Made by a program: the position numbers and the translations under genes. The notes under the pieces are model-generated. The model was given only the letters and a program-made list of their open reading frames with translations, ran no database searches and was not told the origin of the DNA. DNA of 16,590 bases, taken from the NCBI GenBank assembly GCA_014379075.1, contig JACMMN010000084.1, positions 1-16,590 of the forward strand. The letters run 5' to 3'. Source of the stretch: Pyrinomonadaceae bacterium. Lineage in GTDB: Bacteria; Acidobacteriota; Blastocatellia; Pyrinomonadales; Pyrinomonadaceae. How positions within the stretch are numbered: position 1 is the first letter of the stretch; every line of letters begins with the position of its first letter. Positions 13,755 to 16,590 of this stretch are shown here, one piece after another.

Positions 13755-15392
13755 TTATTTGAAGGAGTCGATGGGACGCAGATCTCCGCCCGCGCCATTT
13801 GGATCGATCAAACGCACCGGCACAACAAGCGGGCGAACATTCGGGGATCTTCCGGCAATATAGGTGTTAAGGTTTTCAAATGCTTTTCGTGCTTTCCCCT
13901 TTCCCAGCGAACCGGCAAAATCCTTTTCGTTCAAATCCAAAATTCTTTTTATAGAACCGAATTTTACGAACAAGCTCTGCCGTTCTCCTTCATCGAGGGA
14001 GGGCAAAATTCCCGCCAATTCGTAGAAATAAACCATATCGCGGCTTTGCCGGTGGACAGCGTTCGCAAGATCGTGAGCCTCGTCCCGCAAAACCTGTAAA
14101 ATGCGCATCGCTTCTACCGCCGGGTCGAATCCTATCGGAACACCTAGTTCCGTCAAAAAATGTGAGATATCCGCGTGCCTGCCGCTCGGCTTAACGGCTG
14201 CGATGACTGAAAACGAACGAACGCCTGTAATGCCTCTTAAGGCTGCCTTTAACTGCGGTACTCCGCCATCAATGACAACAAGATCGGGCAAATTTTCTTT
14301 GTTGCTAAATCGCCTTTTTACAAACTCCTGCAAGGTTTCAAGCTCGCTCTTTTTATCGGAGAACCAGAATTCGTATTCTTCCGATCTAAATCTGCCGTCT
14401 TCCCAAACAGACCTCGCCGACACCAGGTCGGTGCCCGAAATATGCGCAACATCGAATGCTTCAATACGGCGTGGGCTTCCGCTCAGACCGAATATCTTCT
14501 TCAGACTGCCGCTGATCTGATCGACGCTTAACTGCGGTTTTATCGCAATCAGATCGGCCTCGAGCTTCGTGCGCGTGACGGCACGTGCGGTCGTGATCTG
14601 CTGAGCGTTGACATTTACTATGACGATCTTGACCGTCCTGCCGAAACGTCGGCTAAGTTCCCGCGAAAGGTCGATTCGTCCCGGAAAATCCTCCGAAACA
14701 CGAATCTCCCGCGGTGCATGAAACTTGTAAAACTGCGATATGACGTCACCGAGTGCCTGTGTCGCCCGAGCGTTTTCCGGAAGCGGCCAGGCAAAAACGC
14801 GCATCCCGAGCATTCTCCGGCCGCGCTGCGTGACGAGGTAAACCTTGATACCTTCACTGCCATCGCTTCTCTCGATCACTAAAGTGTCCACCGCATCATC
14901 GAGCCAAACCCGTCGTTTCTTGTCGTGCCAAAACTCATCCACGCGCGCACCTATATCTCTCAAAAATGCGGCATTTTCAAAATTCAGAATCATCGCCGCA
15001 TCGTCGATTTGTCCTGAAAGCCGTGCGGTAAAACGATCCCGCTCGTTCGCAAGAAAAAGCCTTGCAAGCTCCACGATCTTGAGATAATCGCCTTCATCGC
15101 ACAAGCTTTTCACGCATGGTCCAGCGCATCTTTTCGCATAATACTGAGTACACGGAACAGGAAAATTTCCGTCGATCTCGACAAAGCAGCTTCGAAGACG
15201 AAATGTCCGGTTCAGAAAATCGATCAATATTCTCGCCGCGGAACGCGTCAAAAATGCACCGAAATATTCCGCATCATCGTTATCAATAATTCGGGTGGCA
15301 AGAAGACGCGGAAACCTTTCCCGCGTCAGCTTTATGTGGGGGTAAAGTGGATGGCCTACGAGCGAGAACCGATAATTTTTCTCATCATTCAT
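13755..15392 (-). CDS. UvrC-like excinuclease subunit lacking the GIY-YIG domain
   Basis: This 545-residue protein resembles UvrC from just after the GIY-YIG nuclease onward. It begins with HPLYPHIKLTRERFPRL (14-30) and EYFGAF (42-47), which correspond to the segment following GIY-YIG. It continues with CTQYYAKRCAGPC (81-93) and a UVR motif region, AAMILNFENAAFLRD (132-146). The RNase H-like core responsible for 5' incision keeps FDVAHISG (313-320, D314), VVIDGGVPQL (372-381, D375) and RDEAHDLA (436-443, H440). A degenerate helix-hairpin-helix region follows (about 461-513). The segment where E. coli UvrC has D438 reads KSELETL (348-354), so that residue appears missing, subject to proper alignment. 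UvrC is usually about 600 residues and makes both incisions; this form should lack 3' incision. Its ATG overlaps the ligase stop (ATGA), so this start looks genuine rather than a truncation artefact. A role in repair with the ligase is inferred. Confidence 0.85.
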   Translation of the reverse strand: MNDEKNYRFSLVGHPLYPHIKLTRERFPRLLATRIIDNDDAEYFGAFLTRSAARILIDFLNRTFRLRSCFVEIDGNFPVPCTQYYAKRCAGPCVKSLCDEGDYLKIVELARLFLANERDRFTARLSGQIDDAAMILNFENAAFLRDIGARVDEFWHDKKRRVWLDDAVDTLVIERSDGSEGIKVYLVTQRGRRMLGMRVFAWPLPENARATQALGDVISQFYKFHAPREIRVSEDFPGRIDLSRELSRRFGRTVKIVIVNVNAQQITTARAVTRTKLEADLIAIKPQLSVDQISGSLKKIFGLSGSPRRIEAFDVAHISGTDLVSARSVWEDGRFRSEEYEFWFSDKKSELETLQEFVKRRFSNKENLPDLVVIDGGVPQLKAALRGITGVRSFSVIAAVKPSGRHADISHFLTELGVPIGFDPAVEAMRILQVLRDEAHDLANAVHRQSRDMVYFYELAGILPSLDEGERQSLFVKFGSIKRILDLNEKDFAGSLGKGKARKAFENLNTYIAGRSPNVRPLVVPVRLIDPNGAGGDLRPIDSFK

Positions 15393-16590
15393 TTTCCCGG
15401 ATTCTGATATGCGTCGAGCATAGTGTAAATCGTGTCCAGCGAATCGGCCTGCTCGATGGTCTTGTCGTCACGCCATCGCGAAATTCGGGGAAAACGAACC
15501 GCGACACCAGATTTATGCCGCGAGGATCTTTGCAAGGCTTCGAATGCGATCTCGAAAACTAGTTTAGGCGTGACGCTCCGCACCGGGCCGAAAGTTTCGA
15601 CCGTGTTATCGCGAACATAACGGTCGACCTTGCGTATTTCGACATCGGTTAAACCCGAATAAGCCTTGGCGAACGGCACCAGAACGTCGTCCTTCCAGAC
15701 GGCGAAAGTGTAATCGGTAAAGAGATTGGAACGCTTGCCGGTCCCCTTTTGGGCGTAGATCAAGACGGCGTCGATGGTCAGCGGATCGATCTTCCATTTC
15801 CACCAGTCACCGCGGTGACGGCCCGTGCGGTACGGCGATTCGCGGCGTTTGAGCATAAACCCTTCGACACCGAGAAAGCGGCTTTGTTCGCGGATCACGG
15901 CCAGATCTTTCCAGTTTCCCGCCTCGACCACGGGCGTCAGGCGAATATATTTTCGGGCGTCTTCCTCCAGGCCTTCAATTATATTTTCAAGAAATTCCCG
16001 CCGTGTTTTGAATTCCACCGACCGGATATCTTGGCCTTCGTATTCGAGTAGATCGTAACATTCCAGCACGACCGGAACTTCGGCAAGTATTTTAGCGGAT
16101 ACATTTTTTCGGCCAATCCGCTTCTGCAATTCGGTGAAGGGGAGAACTTTCCCGTCGATCCAGGGCAAAACCTCGCCGTCCAAAACGGTGCCGTTCGGCA
16201 ACGTCGCGGCAGCTGCGGAAATCTCCGGAAAGCGTTCGGTGATCAGGTCTTCGCCGCGTGACCAGGCGAAAACTTCGTCCTTGCGTTTGATGACCTGCGC
16301 ACGGATGCCGTCCCATTTCCATTCCACCTGCCAATCCCCGGGATCGCCCAGGCCGGGCAGGTCGGGGCCTTCAACGGCATACGCCAGGTAGAACGGGTAG
16401 GGTTTGGAAGCGTCGGTGCGCACGTGCTCACCGGTAAGCAGCTCGTCGAAGGTGATCGTGTCCGGGGTCCATTGGCCGCTGATGCGGTGGGTCAGGGCCT
16501 GGGCTTCGATGGCGTACACTTTGGCCAGCGCGTTGACGATCATGGCCTGGCTGACGCCGATGCGGAAATTTCCGCCGATGAGCTTGTTGA
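15389..16590 (-). CDS. LigB-type ATP-dependent DNA ligase, 5' end outside the window
   Basis: The reading frame stays open to the window edge: 15 further codons precede the first visible ATG (16543) and read as family sequence (NKLIGGNFRIGVSQ), so that ATG is internal. About 400 residues are visible. Counting from that methionine, motif I is EWKWDGIRA (74-82) with the AMP-accepting lysine K76, followed by SRGEDLITERFPE (95-107), LDGEVL (121-126), motif III LECYDLLEYEG (160-170), motif IV EGFMLKRRESPY (227-238) and motif V WWKWKIDP (247-254). The OB domain ends with FPRISRWRDDK (351-361), motif VI. It would seal nicks in DNA using ATP. Similarity is to the roughly 530-residue LigB group described with cisplatin-damage genes (nuclease, Lhr-like helicase and phosphoesterase partners), which may lie upstream. 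Here it is translationally coupled to the UvrC-like gene. Confidence 0.9.
   Translation of the reverse strand, partial: NKLIGGNFRIGVSQAMIVNALAKVYAIEAQALTHRISGQWTPDTITFDELLTGEHVRTDASKPYPFYLAYAVEGPDLPGLGDPGDWQVEWKWDGIRAQVIKRKDEVFAWSRGEDLITERFPEISAAAATLPNGTVLDGEVLPWIDGKVLPFTELQKRIGRKNVSAKILAEVPVVLECYDLLEYEGQDIRSVEFKTRREFLENIIEGLEEDARKYIRLTPVVEAGNWKDLAVIREQSRFLGVEGFMLKRRESPYRTGRHRGDWWKWKIDPLTIDAVLIYAQKGTGKRSNLFTDYTFAVWKDDVLVPFAKAYSGLTDVEIRKVDRYVRDNTVETFGPVRSVTPKLVFEIAFEALQRSSRHKSGVAVRFPRISRWRDDKTIEQADSLDTIYTMLDAYQNPGK

Noticed and set aside
15389..16543. Complete 384-residue ligase starting at ATG 16543
   Set aside because: The frame continues upstream to the window edge with residues matching the ligase family, so the gene is cut by the window.

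Overview
The window looks like chromosomal DNA of a diderm (outer-membrane) bacterium. It carries a Wza-type outer-membrane export protein, a Wzx/Wzy-style polysaccharide system and an exosortase/PEP-CTERM sorting pair. Composition is moderate, by eye richer in G+C at the ligase end and more A+T-rich across the glycosyltransferases. The combination of exosortase-linked exopolysaccharide genes, a YCF48-type propeller and a LigB-type ligase would fit Acidobacteriota (Blastocatellia) or a similar soil phylum, but this is an impression from gene content and was not tested by any search. All 14 genes lie on the minus strand, so transcription runs from high to low coordinates.

Right end (16590 to 13755): a two-gene DNA-repair unit. 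A LigB-type ATP-dependent DNA ligase, cut by the window edge, overlaps by 4 bases (ATGA) a UvrC-like protein. The latter keeps the UVR helices, the RNase H-like nuclease core and a degenerate helix-hairpin-helix, but starts after the place where UvrC normally has its GIY-YIG nuclease.

Centre (13754 to 13392): a 363-base non-coding stretch, the only sizeable gap in the window. It holds an A+T-rich hairpin and an imperfect 33-base direct repeat whose copies lie 54 bases apart. It is the obvious place for the promoter of the polysaccharide operon.

Left part (13391 to 1): a tightly packed exosortase-associated exopolysaccharide operon. In order it encodes a very small PEP-CTERM protein, an exosortase fused to EpsI, a Wzz/GumC-like chain-length protein, an ExeA-like AAA+ ATPase, a CpsD-like tyrosine autokinase and a polyprenyl-phosphate sugar-1-phosphate transferase that would start the repeat unit. 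These are followed by a Wza-like exporter, a secreted seven-repeat YCF48-like propeller, a Wzy/O-antigen-ligase-type membrane protein with a long hydrophilic N-terminus, two GT2 glycosyltransferases and the start of a Wzx-type flippase that runs off the window.

Together these genes would build a lipid-linked oligosaccharide, flip it, polymerise it with length control and export it. The exosortase would in parallel process the PEP-CTERM protein encoded first in the operon. No RNA genes, insertion sequences, CRISPR arrays or phage genes were seen.
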